From: Caulobacter sp. Root343
GTDB taxonomy: Bacteria; Pseudomonadota; Alphaproteobacteria; Caulobacterales; Caulobacteraceae
NCBI RefSeq assembly: GCF_001425745.1
Contig: NZ_LMDF01000006.1
Coordinates: forward strand, 600,025-664,024
Reading direction: 5' to 3'
DNA length: 64,000 nucleotides
In this document: piece after piece, positions 44,301-53,486 of the stretch
Position numbering within the stretch: position 1 is the stretch's first letter
Layout of the letters: each line of letters opens with the position of its first letter
The notes under the pieces: generated by a model
Told to the model about the DNA's origin: nothing
What the model saw: only the letters and a program-made list of their open reading frames with translations
The model's database searches: none
Made by a program: the position numbers and the translations under genes

Positions 44301-44591
44301 CGGATCAAGGTCGATCCGTTGTTCCTGCCCCAGGTCGGCGGGGTCAAGGCCTCGTACCGCTCCTGTCTCGGCCTGATCGCCACCGAGGTGAGCGGCGACA
44401 CTCGCGGCTTGACGGGATTGGCGCTGACCGTGCCGCCGAACGCCAAGGCCGAGGTCTGGCTGCCCGCCGCGGGTGACTGGCGGGAGGGCGGTCGAGCGTT
44501 ACGCGGGCGCGCCGACGTCGGCGTCCTGGATTCGACCGGCGACCGGCTGATCCTGGAGGTCGGCGCCGGCGAGTATCGCTTTTCGCGCTAG
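41379..44591 (+). CDS. Alpha-L-rhamnosidase (GH78)
   Basis: This 1070-aa exported enzyme cleaves terminal alpha-L-rhamnose. The N-terminus is a Tat signal (NRRRFFAASSLAVASSGVAT). The family's beta-sandwich domains (about 35-520) include VYDARLKIRGWDLPGFD and FVFDFGQNFAGHVRLKARGE. The (alpha/alpha)6 barrel has the signature VPTDCPQRDERMGWMGDIQ (about 650-668), with the acidic catalytic residues. TTMWERWNGDTGDLAMNSFN (about 930) includes the WERW glutamate used as general base. Two ATGs (41379, 41388) are possible; I take the first. It is the last gene of the island before the tRNA-Thr terminator. Confidence 0.94.
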   Translation: MPSMNRRRFFAASSLAVASSGVATAASARPAPAKPAVVDLRAENTTDLLGTAVAKPRLSWRMTGPERGLAQVAYRVRAGSRRDEVAAGRADLWDSGWVRSDACLDIPFGGPDLRSQQRVWWTVEAHDNHGRVLASKPAWFEAGLTDPRDWRGQWLAAEDPFAAADRAAGVDWVWAGEALDDQPHAFRLDFEAPPTLVRAEVLVTAKDGLRAVWANGRAVPWRQPLNPSWGVLRPVPMEVRPGKNSLCLLVTQDRWGFFEPTGGAVASLIRLYLADGTVQRIASGSNWKGTTKPPSTWTEPDFEPTGWTTARVVNDRTKSVPLPAEAALQLRTTFTPSQRVVSARLYATALGAYEASINGRPVGEARLAPEISVAEDHLFYQVYDVGDLIGDGLNSLCALVGDGFYASAFTWNNQRYSLGPPPRRLMMQLRLDYADGGHDWVLTGPGWRVAPSPILRSEIYDGEVYDARLKIRGWDLPGFDADGWAVAQVGEAPRGRLVPQTSPRLKSQMTRMAETIAEPRPGVFVFDFGQNFAGHVRLKARGEAGRSVTMRFGEYLKPSGEVDQANLREALARDVYTLRGDAGGEVYAPHFTYHGFRYVQVEGYPGKPTAADIVGVVVFSDCAPTGEMTLDNALLQKVWRNALWSQRSNFFGVPTDCPQRDERMGWMGDIQVFLDAAAFNMDVDAFVRRYLAEVRAAQSPAGAYPIVTPAPLWFGETVTAGWSEAGVILPWTLWNRYGDTAVIDENWSAMTRWMDYLSSRNPDFLWRNGRGCDLGDWLSVDAVNPADETTPRVLCATAYWGHCATIMAEMAAATGRADEAARYRELFAHIKTAFAANLMRADGAAGNGSQTSQILALRFGLAPDEHRARSARVLADDIKRRGMKLSTGFLGTPYLLDILADAGHHDVVAGLLLQTGYPSWGYMPIKGATTMWERWNGDTGDLAMNSFNHYAYGAVCGFYYRRLAGIAPASPGFRRIKVDPLFLPQVGGVKASYRSCLGLIATEVSGDTRGLTGLALTVPPNAKAEVWLPAAGDWREGGRALRGRADVGVLDSTGDRLILEVGAGEYRFSR

Positions 44592-44670
44592 GGCGAAGGC
44601 TTGGCCGTCGCCAAGCGCGTGCGCGTTCGCCGAAGCGAAATAACGTCAGCGATTTCAGGGGGAAAATGGT

Positions 44671-44703
44671 CGGGGCCCAAAGCTTGAACTGCTTTGGGCC
44701 CCG
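44671..44703 (-). terminator. Strong intrinsic terminator of tRNA-Thr
   Basis: Perfect 13-bp arms CGGGGCCCAAAGC / GCTTTGGGCCCCG with a 7-base loop start one base beyond the tRNA 3' end. On the minus strand a TTTT tract follows within a few bases. Confidence 0.85.
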
Positions 44704-44704
44704 A

Positions 44705-44779
<75 letters not shown>

Positions 44780-44791
44780 GAAGAGGAGGGG

Positions 44792-44819
44792 CGTATAGCG
44801 AGGAGAATCGCGGATGCAA
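44792..44819 (-). promoter_or_regulatory. Promoter candidate for tRNA-Thr
   Basis: Read on the minus strand: TTGCAT (44819-44814), a 16-bp spacer, then TATACG (44797-44792), ending 12 bases before the tRNA 5' end. Elements are close to the sigma-70 consensus. Confidence 0.6.
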
Positions 44820-44868
44820 AGCCCTAAATCGCCTTGACCGACGATCTTTGACGCCGCACCCCGGGCGC

Positions 44869-45321
44869 ATGCCGATCAGCGACGACAAATCGATCCGCGA
44901 GGCCAAGCTCGCCGAGGCCCTCAGAACCAATCTCCGCAAGCGGAAAGCCGCGGCGCGCGGCGCCTCCGGCGATTCCGACGCCGCCGTCGAGGCCGTTCGC
45001 GCCGCGCCGCGGCCCTATAGCGTCGTCCGAAAACTGCTGGGGATAAATCACCGGGACGGGAGCCGGGTCGATCTCGTGGTCGAGCTTTCCGCGCCGTTCC
45101 CGAATCCGGACGGGCAGGGCTGGGCGGCGGCCGTGCGGCTGACCGGCGGCGGCGGGCCGTTCGACACCGAAGGCGGCAAGGCGGCTTTCGGCCCCGACGG
45201 GCTGGCGGCGATCCGCAAGGCGATCGACCTGGCCCAGGTGGCCCTCGACCTGGCCAGCACGACCCACGACCTGCGCTGGCCCGACGACGAGCGGCCTTAC
45301 GATCTGTCGGCGCCGATTTAG
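44869..45321 (+). CDS. Conserved hypothetical protein, DUF6968-like, 150 aa
   Basis: The first 30 residues (SIREAKLAEALRTNLRKRKA) form a basic amphipathic helix found in short alphaproteobacterial proteins next to murA. The remainder (SVVRKLLGINHRDGSRVDLV, then PDGQGWAAAVRLTGGGGPFD, then AIDLAQVALDLA) resembles DUF6968. No catalytic motif or membrane segment is seen. The frame extends further upstream through the tRNA region, which is not plausible coding, so the ATG at 44869 is taken. Function unknown; murA follows 111 bases downstream. Confidence 0.7.
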   Translation: MPISDDKSIREAKLAEALRTNLRKRKAAARGASGDSDAAVEAVRAAPRPYSVVRKLLGINHRDGSRVDLVVELSAPFPNPDGQGWAAAVRLTGGGGPFDTEGGKAAFGPDGLAAIRKAIDLAQVALDLASTTHDLRWPDDERPYDLSAPI

Positions 45322-45345
45322 CGGCCACTTAAGATGGGGAGGGCC

Positions 45346-45373
45346 TTGCAACCCCTCTTGCAACGGATAGAAC
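45346..45373 (+). promoter_or_regulatory. Promoter candidate for the murA block
   Basis: TTGCAA (45346-45351), 16 bases, TAGAAC (45368-45373). The octamer CTTGCAAC occurs twice in tandem here (45345 and 45357). The murA start is 60 bases downstream. Confidence 0.45.
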
Positions 45374-45432
45374 CCGCCCCTCACATGTGAGCCGCGCGGC
45401 GACCCCCACCCCCGCGCGTTCGAGGGACCTGA

Positions 45433-46722
<1,290 letters not shown>

Positions 46723-46724
46723 GC

Positions 46725-47177
46725 ATGGCCGAGACGGCAAAACCGCTGCGGCTGCTGGCCCAGGACGCCGAGGACCTGGCCGTGCTGTCGGCCGCCTTGC
46801 AGGACGCCGTGGCCAAGATCGGCGACATCCGCTGGGACGCCCAGGGGCGGACGCTGACCCTGGCCTGCAACCGCTTCCGCTGGGAAACCCCGGCCGGCAA
46901 GAAGAGCGGCAAGCAAGGCGAGCGCGTGCGTTCGGCCCTGCAGTTCGGCGACGTCGCCGGGGTCCAGGCGCGCAACCTGCGCCGCGACGCCAAGGGCGCG
47001 ATCGTGGAGCTGCTGTCGATCGGCTTCGAGCCGGCGGAGGAGGCCCCGGCCGGCGTGGTCACCCTGACCTTCGCGGGCGGCGGCGACCTGCGGCTGTCGG
47101 TCGATTGCCTAGACGTGGCCCTGGCCGACGTTTCCGAACCTTGGGCGACGCCTCGGACCCCGGGGCACGCGGACTAA
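46725..47177 (+). CDS. DUF2948-family protein
   Basis: This 150-aa soluble protein is a conserved alphaproteobacterial neighbour of murA. Motifs are KPLRLLAQDAEDLAVLSAAL and CNRFRWETPAGKK, then RVRSALQFGDVAGVQARNL and LRLSVDCLDVALADVSEPW at the end. No catalytic site is recognised. The start may be ATG 46725 or the upstream in-frame GTG 46719, which would overlap the murA stop (GTGA) and sit well behind GGCGGAG; the difference is two residues. A clear intrinsic terminator follows. Confidence 0.93.
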   Translation: MAETAKPLRLLAQDAEDLAVLSAALQDAVAKIGDIRWDAQGRTLTLACNRFRWETPAGKKSGKQGERVRSALQFGDVAGVQARNLRRDAKGAIVELLSIGFEPAEEAPAGVVTLTFAGGGDLRLSVDCLDVALADVSEPWATPRTPGHAD

Positions 47178-47202
47178 GGTCCACGCGCGGACCGTGAATT
47201 CA

Positions 47203-47236
47203 GGCGCCTGCCCATTTCGTGGGCGGCGCCTTTTTT
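47203..47236 (+). terminator. Intrinsic terminator after the DUF2948 gene
   Basis: GGCGCC(T)GCCCA pairs with TGGGCGGCGCC (one bulged T), followed by TTTTTT. It closes the murA-DUF2948 transcript. Confidence 0.85.
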
Positions 47237-47377
47237 CTGATCTTTCGGCGAGCAGACGCGCCGCTCAGGATTCGTCCCACGCGCTAGTGATCGGCCGGCC
47301 AATTCGCCTGAGGCGCGAGCGGTGCTAGCCTGACGTCACGCACCCGTCAGAGGCGCGAGCTTGTCAGGGAGGCCAGC

Positions 47378-47572
47378 ATGGCCAGAAGGACAGCCTATGC
47401 GACTGGGGAAACCCAGTCGGTTTTCTTCCGTGCGTGCGACATCACCAAGCCCGAACCGCCGGTCCTGCGCCACGGCGGACCCTGTTTCGACTGGGGCCGC
47501 GCGACGCTGGTGGCGCTGTGCGTGGTGTTCTTCGCCGGACTGGCGACCTTGGCCTACGCGGCGCTGGGTTAG
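47378..47572 (+). CDS. Small single-span membrane protein, 64 aa
   Basis: The first 40 residues are hydrophilic (TGETQSVFFRACDITKPEPP) and the C-terminal part is one membrane helix (about 43-63, ATLVALCVVFFAGLATLAYA). No family is recognised. GGGAGG lies upstream of the ATG at a slightly long distance. It stands alone between the murA-DUF2948 terminator and a hairpin repeat, and is not part of the usual conserved block. Confidence 0.65.
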   Translation: MARRTAYATGETQSVFFRACDITKPEPPVLRHGGPCFDWGRATLVALCVVFFAGLATLAYAALG

Positions 47573-47576
47573 AGAA

Positions 47577-47604
47577 CCTTCTCCCTCTCCCGCAAGGGAG
47601 AAGG
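47577..47604. repeat. Dispersed intergenic hairpin (CCTTCTCCCT / AGGGAGAAGG)
   Basis: Perfect 10-bp arms separated by CTCCCGCA, five bases after the stop of the 64-aa gene. CT-rich/AG-rich hairpins of this form recur in caulobacter intergenic DNA and often lie downstream of genes. Related but distinct units occur at 62069-62184 and 63658-63835 in this window. Confidence 0.6.
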
Positions 47605-47741
47605 GGACGTCTTTCATGGCGGTCAAACCGAACGCCGTTCCGCCACCTTGCTCCGTCCCCCCAACCCCACCTAAGCTCCCTCCGCGTCGAGGCGGGGGCC
47701 GGCGCGCGTCGCGATTTCAACGCGCCCACGCGGAGAGCCGC

Positions 47742-49187
47742 ATGCGCGCCCCCGACAGCGATCTGTGGAACGAGGACCTGGCCCCGACCAGCGCGGCGCA
47801 ACGCACCTGGCGTTGGCGGCATTTCGCGGCCCTGTGGCTGGGCATGGTCATCTGCGTGCCGGCCTACATGCTGGCCTCGGGCCTGATCGAGCAGGGCATG
47901 TCGGCCGGGCAGGCGGTAGCGACCGTGCTGCTGGGCAATCTGGTCGTGCTGGTCCCGATGCTGCTGATCGGTCACGCCGGCGCGCGCTGGGGCGTGCCCT
48001 ACGCGGTGCTGGCGCGCGCCTCGTTCGGCTGGAAGGGCGCGCGGATCCCGGCGGTGGCGCGGGCCGTGGTCGCCTGCGGCTGGTACGGCATCCAGACCTG
48101 GATCGGCGGCGGAGCCCTGCTGACCCTGCTGGGGATCATCGTCGGCAGGAAGCTGGAGGGCGCGCCGCTGCCGGTGCTGGGCATCGGCGCCGGCCAACTG
48201 CTGGCCTTCTTCGCCTTCTGGGCCATCCAGCTGTTGTTCGTCACCAAGGGGCTGACGGCGGTGCGCAAGCTCGAGACCTGGACCGCGCCGATCAAGGTTC
48301 TGATCTGCGGCCTGATGGTCTGGTGGGCGGTGTCCAAGGCCGGCGGCCTGGGGCCGATCTTCCACCAGCCCTCGGCCTTCGTCGAAGGCGGCCCCAAGGC
48401 CGGCCAGTTCTGGAGCGTCTTCGCGCCGGCCCTGACCGCCATGGTCGGGTTCTGGGCCACCCTGGCGCTGAACATCCCCGATTTCACGCGCTTCGCCCGG
48501 GCCCAGTCGGACCAGATCATCGGCCAGGCGGTGGGCCTGCCCGCGCCGATGGGCCTGCTGGCCCTGGTCAGCGTCGTGACGACCTCGGCCACCACCCTGG
48601 TGTTCGGCAAGGCGATCTGGGATCCGGTGCAGCTGGCCGGCGACATCGGCGGGATCGCGGTCGTCGTGGGCCTGCTGATCATCAGCCTCGACACGGTGTG
48701 CTGCAACATCGCCGCCAATCTGGTCGGGCCGGCCTACGACTTCTCGGCCCTGTGGCCCAGCAAGATCAGCTATCGCACCGGCGGCTGGATCACGGCCGGG
48801 ATCGGCGTGCTGATCATGCCCTGGAAGCTGCTGGAGACCACCCAGGGCTACATCTTCACCTGGCTGGTCGGCTACGGCGCCTTGCTGGGGCCGATCGCCG
48901 GCATCCTGATCGTCGACTACTGGCTGGTGCGGAAGGCCGAGCTGGCCGTCGACGACCTCTATGTCCGGGACGGGGCCTACGCCTATCGCGGCGGCTGGAA
49001 CCCGGCGGCGATCGTGGCGCTGGTCCTGGGCTTGCTGCCGAACCTGCCGGGCTTCCTGGCGGCCGCCGCGCCGCATGTGTTTGGCGGCGTGGGCGGGTTC
49101 TGGACCGGGCTCTATACCTATGCCTGGTTCGTGGGCCTGGCGATCGCGGCGACGGTGTACGGGGTGATGATGCGGGGCAGGGCGTAG
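47742..49187 (+). CDS. NCS1-family nucleobase/allantoin-type cation symporter
   Basis: This 481-aa inner-membrane transporter has about 12 helices. NCS1 landmarks are NEDLAPTSAAQRTWRWRHFA near the N-terminus, GVPYAVLARASFGWKGARIP (about 85), VACGWYGIQTWIGGGALLTL (about 110), and FWATLALNIPDFTRFARAQS (about 245). RKAELAVDDLYVRDGAYAYR lies at the C-terminus. The family takes up purines, cytosine, uracil, thiamine, hydantoin or allantoin with Na+ or H+. Substrate is not resolved. The ATG at 47742 follows GGAGAG; longer upstream frame is not membrane-like. It is inserted between the DUF2948 gene and hisD. Confidence 0.9.
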   Translation: MRAPDSDLWNEDLAPTSAAQRTWRWRHFAALWLGMVICVPAYMLASGLIEQGMSAGQAVATVLLGNLVVLVPMLLIGHAGARWGVPYAVLARASFGWKGARIPAVARAVVACGWYGIQTWIGGGALLTLLGIIVGRKLEGAPLPVLGIGAGQLLAFFAFWAIQLLFVTKGLTAVRKLETWTAPIKVLICGLMVWWAVSKAGGLGPIFHQPSAFVEGGPKAGQFWSVFAPALTAMVGFWATLALNIPDFTRFARAQSDQIIGQAVGLPAPMGLLALVSVVTTSATTLVFGKAIWDPVQLAGDIGGIAVVVGLLIISLDTVCCNIAANLVGPAYDFSALWPSKISYRTGGWITAGIGVLIMPWKLLETTQGYIFTWLVGYGALLGPIAGILIVDYWLVRKAELAVDDLYVRDGAYAYRGGWNPAAIVALVLGLLPNLPGFLAAAAPHVFGGVGGFWTGLYTYAWFVGLAIAATVYGVMMRGRA

Positions 49188-49244
49188 GGGCGCTTGCAGC
49201 CTTTCTCACTTGCCTCCCAGCGCAAAAGCCGCATTTAAGCGCCC

Positions 49245-50531
49245 ATGCGCCGCTTCTCCTTTTCCGATCCTGGTTTCGCCGCCGCCTTCAAGGCGTTCCT
49301 CGATGAGCGCCGCGGCTCGCCGGCCGATGTCGACGCCGCCGTGGCCGACGTGCTGGAGGCCGTGCGCGTCAACGGCGTCGAGGCCGTGCTCGACTACACG
49401 CGGCGCTTCGACAAGGTCGAGCTGACCGCCGAGACCATCCGCGTCACGCCCGAGGAGATCGAGCAGGGCGCCGCCGACACCCCCGCCGACGTGCGCGAGG
49501 CCATCGCCTTCGCCGCCGCCCGCATCCGCGCCTATCACGCTCGCCAGCGCCCGGCCGACCAGGCCTGGACCGACGAGGCCGGGGTCGAGCTGGGCTGGCG
49601 CTGGACGGCGCTGGAGGCGGTGGGCGTCTACGTCCCCGGCGGCCGCGCGGCCTATCCTTCGACCGTGCTGATGAACGCCGTGCCCGCCCAGGTGGCCGGC
49701 GTCGACCGCATCGCCATGGTCACCCCGCCCGGCAAGCTGCAGCCGGCCGTGCTGGCCGCCGCCAAGGAAGCCGGCGTCACCGAGATCTGGCGTATCGGCG
49801 GAGCTCAGGCCGTCGCGGCCTTGGCCTATGGGGCGGGGCCCATCCAGTCCGTCGACAAGATCGTCGGGCCGGGCAACGCCTATGTCACCGCCGCCAAGCG
49901 CCGCCTTTACGGCGTGGTCGGCATCGACGCCCTGGCCGGCCCGTCGGAGATCGTGGTGGTCGCCGATCGGGACAACAATCCCGACTGGATCGCCGCCGAC
50001 TTGCTGAGCCAGGCCGAGCACGATCCGGCCGCCCAGTCGATCCTGATCACCGATGACGAGGCCTTCGCCGCCGCGGTCGAGGCCGCCGTGATTGAACGAC
50101 TGAAGACCCTGGCCACCGGCGAGGACGCCGCCGCCTCGTGGCGCGACCACGGCGCGGTGATCATCGCCCCGCTGGACGAGAGCCCGGCCCTGGTCGACGC
50201 CATCGCGCCCGAGCACGTCGAGTTCGCGATCGACAACCCCGAGCGGCTGTCGGACCGCGTCCGTCACGCCGGGGCGATCTTCCTTGGGCGTGTCACGCCC
50301 GAGGCTATCGGCGACTATGTGGCCGGCTCGAACCACGTGCTGCCGACCAGCCGCGCGGCGCGCTTCCAGTCGGGCCTGTCGCTGTACGATTTCATCAAGC
50401 GCACCTCGATCGTGAAGTGCGACGCGGCCTCGTTCGGCATCCTGGGACCGCACACGGTCGCCCTGGCGACGGCCGAGGGACTGCCGGCCCACGCCCTGTC
50501 GGCGTCCATTAGGTTGCCTTCTGGCGACTGA
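49245..50531 (+). CDS. hisD: Histidinol dehydrogenase
   Basis: This 428-aa enzyme oxidises L-histidinol to L-histidine in two NAD-dependent steps. Visible motifs are VGVYVPGGRAAYPSTVLMNA (about 125), RIGGAQAVAALAYGAGPIQS, VDKIVGPGNAYVTAAKRRLY and GPSEIVVVADRDNNPDWIAA. The catalytic Glu/His lie in APEHVEFAI (about 325) and the zinc histidine in GSNHVLPT near 365. Length is normal. No strong ribosome site precedes the ATG at 49245. It continues the conserved alphaproteobacterial block after the permease. Confidence 0.98.
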   Translation: MRRFSFSDPGFAAAFKAFLDERRGSPADVDAAVADVLEAVRVNGVEAVLDYTRRFDKVELTAETIRVTPEEIEQGAADTPADVREAIAFAAARIRAYHARQRPADQAWTDEAGVELGWRWTALEAVGVYVPGGRAAYPSTVLMNAVPAQVAGVDRIAMVTPPGKLQPAVLAAAKEAGVTEIWRIGGAQAVAALAYGAGPIQSVDKIVGPGNAYVTAAKRRLYGVVGIDALAGPSEIVVVADRDNNPDWIAADLLSQAEHDPAAQSILITDDEAFAAAVEAAVIERLKTLATGEDAAASWRDHGAVIIAPLDESPALVDAIAPEHVEFAIDNPERLSDRVRHAGAIFLGRVTPEAIGDYVAGSNHVLPTSRAARFQSGLSLYDFIKRTSIVKCDAASFGILGPHTVALATAEGLPAHALSASIRLPSGD

Positions 50532-50552
50532 CGCGCGAACCTCCCGCGTCAG

Positions 50553-51047
50553 ATGAGCACCGACGACCGCGCCAGCCACCGGATCAAGTCGATCGTGATC
50601 GACGAGGACAGCCTCGCGGCCGCGTCGCGCGACCAGGAGCAGGAGCGTCAGGTCGCGATCTTCGATCTGCTGGACGCCAACTATTTCGAGCCGGTCGAGG
50701 CGCAGGCGGGCCCCTACGACATCAAGCTGTCGCTGATCGAGAACCGGCTGGCCTTCGACATCGCCGGGCCGGGACCCGTGGAAGAGCGCTACGAGCGCCG
50801 CCACCTGCTGTCGCTGTCGCCGTTCCGGGGCGTGATCAAGGACTACTTCATGATCTGCGACAGCTACTACGCGGCGATCCGCAATTCGACGCCGCAGCAG
50901 ATCGAGGCCTTGGACATGGGCCGGCGCGGCCTGCACAACGAAGGCTCGAGCCTGCTGCGCGAGCGCCTGGACGGCAAGGTCAAGACCGACCTGGACACCG
51001 CCCGCCGGCTGTTCACCCTGATCTGCGCGCTGCACTGGCGGGGTTGA
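50553..51047 (+). CDS. UPF0262 family protein
   Basis: This 164-aa soluble protein belongs to a conserved alphaproteobacterial family always close to hisD and infA. Motifs: RIKSIVIDEDSLAAASRDQE, VAIFDLLDANYFEP, RRHLLSLSPFRGVIKDYFMI, CDSYYAAIRNSTPQQIEALD, and MGRRGLHNEGSSLLRERL. Biochemical function is unknown. It follows hisD by 21 bases and precedes the phosphatase gene by six bases, so it is surely in one operon with them. Confidence 0.95.
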   Translation: MSTDDRASHRIKSIVIDEDSLAAASRDQEQERQVAIFDLLDANYFEPVEAQAGPYDIKLSLIENRLAFDIAGPGPVEERYERRHLLSLSPFRGVIKDYFMICDSYYAAIRNSTPQQIEALDMGRRGLHNEGSSLLRERLDGKVKTDLDTARRLFTLICALHWRG

Positions 51048-51053
51048 GGGCGC

Positions 51054-51512
51054 GTGTCGGATTCACTGCCGGACGCGGTGCTGTTCGCCTGCAACTACAA
51101 CCGCGTGCGCTCGCCGATGGCCGAGGGGCTGTTCAAGCGCTTCTACGGCACGCGGGCGTTCGTCGATTCCTGCGGGCTGAAGGCCGATCCGGCCGGGGAG
51201 GGGGTCGACCCCTTCGTGATCGTGGTCATGGACGAGCTGGGCCTGGACGTCTCCGATCACAGGCCCAAGACCTTCGTCCAGCTCGAGGACGACAGCTTCG
51301 ACGTCGTCGTCTCGCTGACCCCCGAGGCCCAGCATCGAGCGGTCGAGCTGTCGCGTGATCGGGCGGTCGAGATCGAGTACTGGCCGACCCACGATCCCAC
51401 CCTGGTGGACGGCTCGCGGGAGGCCAGGCTGGAGGCCTATCGCGAGGTTCGCGACGCCCTCGCCGAGGCGATCAAGAGACGTTTCGGCGCGCCATCGACG
51501 TTTGGGGGGTAA
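51054..51512 (+). CDS. Low-molecular-weight phosphotyrosine phosphatase-like protein
   Basis: This 152-aa protein starts at GTG 51054. It has the LMW phosphatase loop CX5R with Cys13 and Arg19 (FACNYNRVRSPMAEGL) and the DP acid loop in EYWPTHDPTLVDG. This is the form found beside UPF0262 and infA across alphaproteobacteria, where it has been loosely called arsenate reductase-like. A tyrosine/arginine phosphatase activity is likely, but its substrate is unknown. It is six bases downstream of the UPF0262 gene. Confidence 0.9.
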   Translation: MSDSLPDAVLFACNYNRVRSPMAEGLFKRFYGTRAFVDSCGLKADPAGEGVDPFVIVVMDELGLDVSDHRPKTFVQLEDDSFDVVVSLTPEAQHRAVELSRDRAVEIEYWPTHDPTLVDGSREARLEAYREVRDALAEAIKRRFGAPSTFGG

Positions 51513-51609
51513 TTGCGTTATAGAGGCGCCTCGCCGCGAAGGGCCTCGTCCTGACTCCCCCGTCAGGCGTACCCTCGCGGCAATCTGATTCGTCCCTTTG
51601 AGAGGCCTG

Positions 51610-51828
51610 ATGGCTAAGGAAGAACTGCTCGAGTTTCCCGGTACGGTCAGCGAATTGCTGCCGAACGCCACGTTTCGCGTGAAGCTGGAAAACGACCACG
51701 AGATCATCGCCCACACCGCCGGCAAGATGCGCAAGAACCGCATCCGTGTGCTGGCCGGCGACAAGGTCCTGGTCGAAATGACCCCCTACGACCTGACCAA
51801 GGGCCGTATCACCTACCGCTTCAAGTAG
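51610..51828 (+). CDS. infA: Translation initiation factor IF-1
   Basis: This 72-aa protein is the S1-fold factor that binds the ribosomal A site during initiation. It begins [20 protein letters not shown] and has [19 protein letters not shown], continuing [17 protein letters not shown]. Length is normal. The ATG at 51610 has GAGAGG upstream; four extra in-frame residues back to 51598 are not used. AATTGCGTTATAGAGG upstream (51512-51527) contains a -10-like TATAG and may be its own promoter. Confidence 0.98.
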   Translation: MAKEELLEFPGTVSELLPNATFRVKLENDHEIIAHTAGKMRKNRIRVLAGDKVLVEMTPYDLTKGRITYRFK

Positions 51829-51835
51829 GCCGCCC

Positions 51836-52429
51836 ATGGCATCGCGAATGGCCGCCCAGCCGTCGCTGGTCCTGGCCAGCGCGAGCCCCCGGCGCCTCGA
51901 CCTGCTGGCCCAGGTCGGCGTTACGCCCGACCGGGTCGACCCCGCCGACATCGACGAGTCCCCGCTGCGCGACGAGACCCCGCGCCGCCACGCCCTGCGC
52001 CTGGCGCGGGAGAAGGCGCGCGCCGTCGCCGACCGCGCGCCGGGCGACTTCGTGCTGGCCGCCGACACGGTGGTGGCCGTCGGTCGCCGCATCCTGCCCA
52101 AGGCGGAGACCGAGGCCGACGTCCTCTACTGTCTGAAACTGCTGTCCGGCCGGAACCACAAGGTGCTGACCGGCGTGGCCCTGATCGCGCCCGACGGCCG
52201 CGAGGCCTCGCGCCTGGTCGAGACCAGGGTCGGCTTCAAGCGCCTGTCCGACGCCGAGCGCTACGGCTACGTCGCCAGCGGCCAATGGAAGGGCAAGGCC
52301 GGCGGCTATGGCGTCCAGGGCCTAGCTGGCGGCTTCATCACCGACCTGCAGGGCTCCTATCCCAGCGTCGTGGGCCTGCCGCTGTACGAAACCCTGAACC
52401 TGCTCTCCGGCCTGGGGTATCGCGCATGA
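51836..52429 (+). CDS. maf: Maf family nucleotide pyrophosphatase
   Basis: This 197-aa cytosolic house-cleaning enzyme hydrolyses modified or non-canonical nucleoside triphosphates. Motifs are LVLASASPRRLDLLAQVG at the N-terminus, ESPLRDETPRRHALRLAREK, the catalytic-aspartate segment VLAADTVVAVGRRILPKAET, and GKAGGYGVQGLAGGFI near the end. Two close ATGs (51836, 51848) are possible. It is eight bases after infA. Confidence 0.96.
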   Translation: MASRMAAQPSLVLASASPRRLDLLAQVGVTPDRVDPADIDESPLRDETPRRHALRLAREKARAVADRAPGDFVLAADTVVAVGRRILPKAETEADVLYCLKLLSGRNHKVLTGVALIAPDGREASRLVETRVGFKRLSDAERYGYVASGQWKGKAGGYGVQGLAGGFITDLQGSYPSVVGLPLYETLNLLSGLGYRA

Positions 52430-52439
52430 GCGCCAAGTC

Positions 52440-53486
52440 ATGAGTGAACGCAGAGCCTATCTCTATACCGGCGTCGGCGAGACGGTCGGGGTGGTGACCC
52501 TGGACGGCCGGCCCGAGCGCCTGTTCGTCGCCTGGCCCGGCGACGACCCATTGGACGCCGAGGGCGTGCGCGGCGTCGCCCGCGTCAGGAAGATCGAGAA
52601 GGCTTTCGCCTCGGCCTTCGTGCAGCTGCCGGGCGGCCAGGACGCCATTCTGCCGCTACGCCCCGACATGCCGCCGCTGGTTGAAGGCGGACTCGTCGAG
52701 ATCGAAATCAAGACCGCCGCCCGCCTGGGCAAGGCCGCCGTGGCCCGCTTCGTCGCCGAAGGGCAGGGCGAGCCGCGCGTGCTGGAGGCCGCCCCGACCA
52801 TCGAGGACCGTCTGCGCCATCTGGTGAAGGCTGGCTCGCCCACCACCGGCGACAAGGCCCTGCTCGCCGTCGAGGAGGCCGAGAGCGACGCCCTGACCAC
52901 CGTTTTCGCGCTGCCGGGCGGCGGTGACATCGCCGTCGAACCGACGCGGGCCCTGACGGCCGTCGACGTCGACCTGGGCGCGCGGGAGGCGACCGATTCG
53001 AAGCGCGCCGCCCGCCAGGCCAACATGGCGGCGCTGAGCGTCGCGGCGCGGGTGCTGCGATTGAAGGGCCTGGGCGGCATCGTCGTCTTCGACCTGGTCG
53101 GCCGCGGTCACGACGGCCAGGCCCTGACCACCGCCGCCCGCAACGCCTTCGCGCCGGACAATCCCGGCGTCGGCGTCGGGGCGATCAGCAAGTTCGGGAC
53201 GCTGGAGATGATCGTGCCGCGCCGCGCGCCGCCGATTCTCGACCGGCTGCTGGCCGAAGGCGGCGCGCCGAATCCCCGCTATGTCGCCCGCCGCCTGGCG
53301 CGGGCGCTGGAACGCGAGGGCAGGGCCGATCCCGGCGGGCGTCTGACGGCCCGCTGCGCGACCGCCGTCGCCGAAGCCTTCGCGGCCGAACTGGACGCCG
53401 GCGTGGCCGAGCGCCTGGGCCGTCGTTTCGTCATCGAATCCCGATCCGACTGGCCGGTCGATCGTCTGGAGGTGTCCGCCACATGA
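52440..53486 (+). CDS. RNase E/G-family protein (short form)
   Basis: This 348-aa protein corresponds to the shortened alphaproteobacterial RNase G-like protein found between maf and yacG. An N-terminal S1-like region (RKIEKAFASAFVQLPGGQDA) and the RNase E/G core are visible (RQANMAALSVAARVLRLKGL, continuing GGIVVFDLVGRGHDG; EMIVPRRAPPILDRLLAEGG). It is shorter than E. coli RNase G (about 490 aa), and the zinc-link CxxC is not seen. RNA cleavage is thus uncertain. It starts 10 bases after maf and overlaps yacG by four bases. Confidence 0.88.
   Translation: MSERRAYLYTGVGETVGVVTLDGRPERLFVAWPGDDPLDAEGVRGVARVRKIEKAFASAFVQLPGGQDAILPLRPDMPPLVEGGLVEIEIKTAARLGKAAVARFVAEGQGEPRVLEAAPTIEDRLRHLVKAGSPTTGDKALLAVEEAESDALTTVFALPGGGDIAVEPTRALTAVDVDLGAREATDSKRAARQANMAALSVAARVLRLKGLGGIVVFDLVGRGHDGQALTTAARNAFAPDNPGVGVGAISKFGTLEMIVPRRAPPILDRLLAEGGAPNPRYVARRLARALEREGRADPGGRLTARCATAVAEAFAAELDAGVAERLGRRFVIESRSDWPVDRLEVSAT

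Noticed and set aside
49206..51035. A 609-codon minus-strand frame over hisD and the UPF0262 gene
   Set aside because: Antisense shadow of two conserved genes.
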